Assembly (NCBI GenBank): GCA_963732355.1
Contig: CAVSZD010000010.1
Location: forward strand, 1 to 64,000
Reading direction: 5' to 3'
Length of the DNA: 64,000 nucleotides
Origin: JADKAV01 sp963732355
GTDB taxonomy: Bacteria > Actinomycetota > Actinomycetes > S36-B12 > UBA10799
A model generated the notes under the pieces. It had not been told where the DNA came from. It saw only the letters and a program-made list of their open reading frames with translations, and searched no databases. Positions 63,473 to 64,000 of this stretch are shown piece by piece. Position numbers and translations under genes: made by a program. Numbering within the stretch: position 1 is the stretch's first letter; each line of letters opens with the position of its first letter.

Positions 63473-64000
63473 ATGACCCGTACCCGCAACGTAGTCATGA
63501 TCCTCGTCGTCGTCTCACTGGCGCTGATCCTGTGGGACCTGCGGGCCTCTGACACAGCGATGCGGGCCACAGCCCAGTCGGTAGTCACACCTCTGCAGCG
63601 CACGGCCACAGCGGTATTCGCCCCCTTCGGCGCCTGGGCACGCGATGTGGAGCAGTTCTCCGACCCGGCGGCCCGGTCCGCGACGACCGCGAGCATCGCC
63701 GTCCCACCCGGCTGGAACCGCGCAGACGCGAGGGTGGTCGCGGCCGACATCTCCGGGGCGCGAGCCGAGGTCACCATCGACACGGGATCCGACCAGGGTG
63801 TGCAGGTCGGCAATGCGGTGCTCGCAGCGGGCGGGCTGGTCGGCACCGTCACCCGGGTCTCCGCGGATGCAGCCACCGTTCAGTTGGTCGCCGATCCGCG
63901 CAGCGCAGTCGGGGTTCGAGTGCTGCCCAGCAAGGAGATGGGGGTCGCCTCCGGTACCGGCATGGGGACCCCGGTACGCATCGACGTGCTCAACCCTGCG
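63473..64000 (+). CDS. mreC: Rod shape-determining protein MreC (partial, cut by the window end)
   Basis: The frame opens at the ATG at 63473 and is still open at the edge; 176 residues are visible. A short basic N-terminus and one membrane helix (VVMILVVVSLALILWDL) precede a coiled-coil region and the start of the beta-barrel domain (DARVVAADISGARAEVTIDT, GSDQGVQVGNAVLAAGGLVG), the MreC pattern. It links MreB to the wall synthesis machinery. mreD and pbp2 would be expected beyond the window. Confidence 0.92.
   Translation, partial: MTRTRNVVMILVVVSLALILWDLRASDTAMRATAQSVVTPLQRTATAVFAPFGAWARDVEQFSDPAARSATTASIAVPPGWNRADARVVAADISGARAEVTIDTGSDQGVQVGNAVLAAGGLVGTVTRVSADAATVQLVADPRSAVGVRVLPSKEMGVASGTGMGTPVRIDVLNPA

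Overview
The window is high-GC, densely coded DNA of an actinobacterium. Support for this comes from two ClpP genes next to clpX with a ClgR-type box, folC followed by a DUF4233 gene, group II truncated haemoglobin, frequent GTG starts and 4-bp ATGA/GTGA overlaps, Tat substrates, and an OleBC fusion of the kind known in actinobacteria. I cannot place it below class level from sequence alone.

Layout. 1-1.1 kb: no intact gene, only a decayed IPT/TIG-domain fragment, a perfect 19-bp inverted repeat and half of a dispersed palindrome. 1.1-6.4 kb: a membrane alpha/beta hydrolase, a large LuxR/LAL-type regulator whose P-loop has lost its lysine, and a minus-strand membrane protein/potassium channel pair interrupted by three frameshifts. 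7.1-16.0 kb: the most unusual region, with three tandem phage-tail-collar proteins, a GNAT acetyltransferase, two DUF6916-type proteins (one with a Tat signal) and a giant secreted protein of about 2,050 residues with RTX, cadherin-like, tandem-95 and beta-helix segments. It ends in a VapC toxin, a tyrosine-integrase stub and tRNA-Arg, which suggests an old integration boundary. 17.0-24.0 kb: long-chain olefin genes oleA, oleBC and oleD, overlapped by a DUF3516-type helicase. 24-29.8 kb: DUF4332, flavin amine oxidase, Kelch protein, an intergenic array of 83-bp tandem repeats, a beta-lactamase-family lipoprotein and a Pr6Pr membrane protein. 29.8-33.4 kb: a persulfide/sulfite detoxification island (TauE, two rhodaneses, a CstB-like dioxygenase-sulfurtransferase, a CstR-type repressor) with two palindromic operators shared with a divergent AhpD-like gene. 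33.5-48.3 kb: housekeeping and metabolism (SSB, EttA, thioesterase, dispanin, SDR-DUF2867, TrHbO, MscS, LapA-like, amidase, MalQ, PepN, RpiA, ACBP, methyltransferase). 48.3-53.7 kb: ankyrin lipoprotein, tRNA-Gly, tRNA-Pro, tig, clpP1, clpP2, clpX. 53.9-64 kb: secreted proteins, tocopherol-cyclase-like protein, valS, TolB-like protein, folC, DUF4233, ndk, mreB and the start of mreC.

Two window-wide observations matter most. First, a family of 68-bp nested palindromes (four full copies and one remnant, all intergenic) has the same arms in all copies but the 12-bp central core in either orientation. Second, eight single-base frameshifts split otherwise convincing genes, including clpX, which is normally essential in actinobacteria. 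These may be sequence errors rather than pseudogenes, so the affected genes are annotated across the shift.
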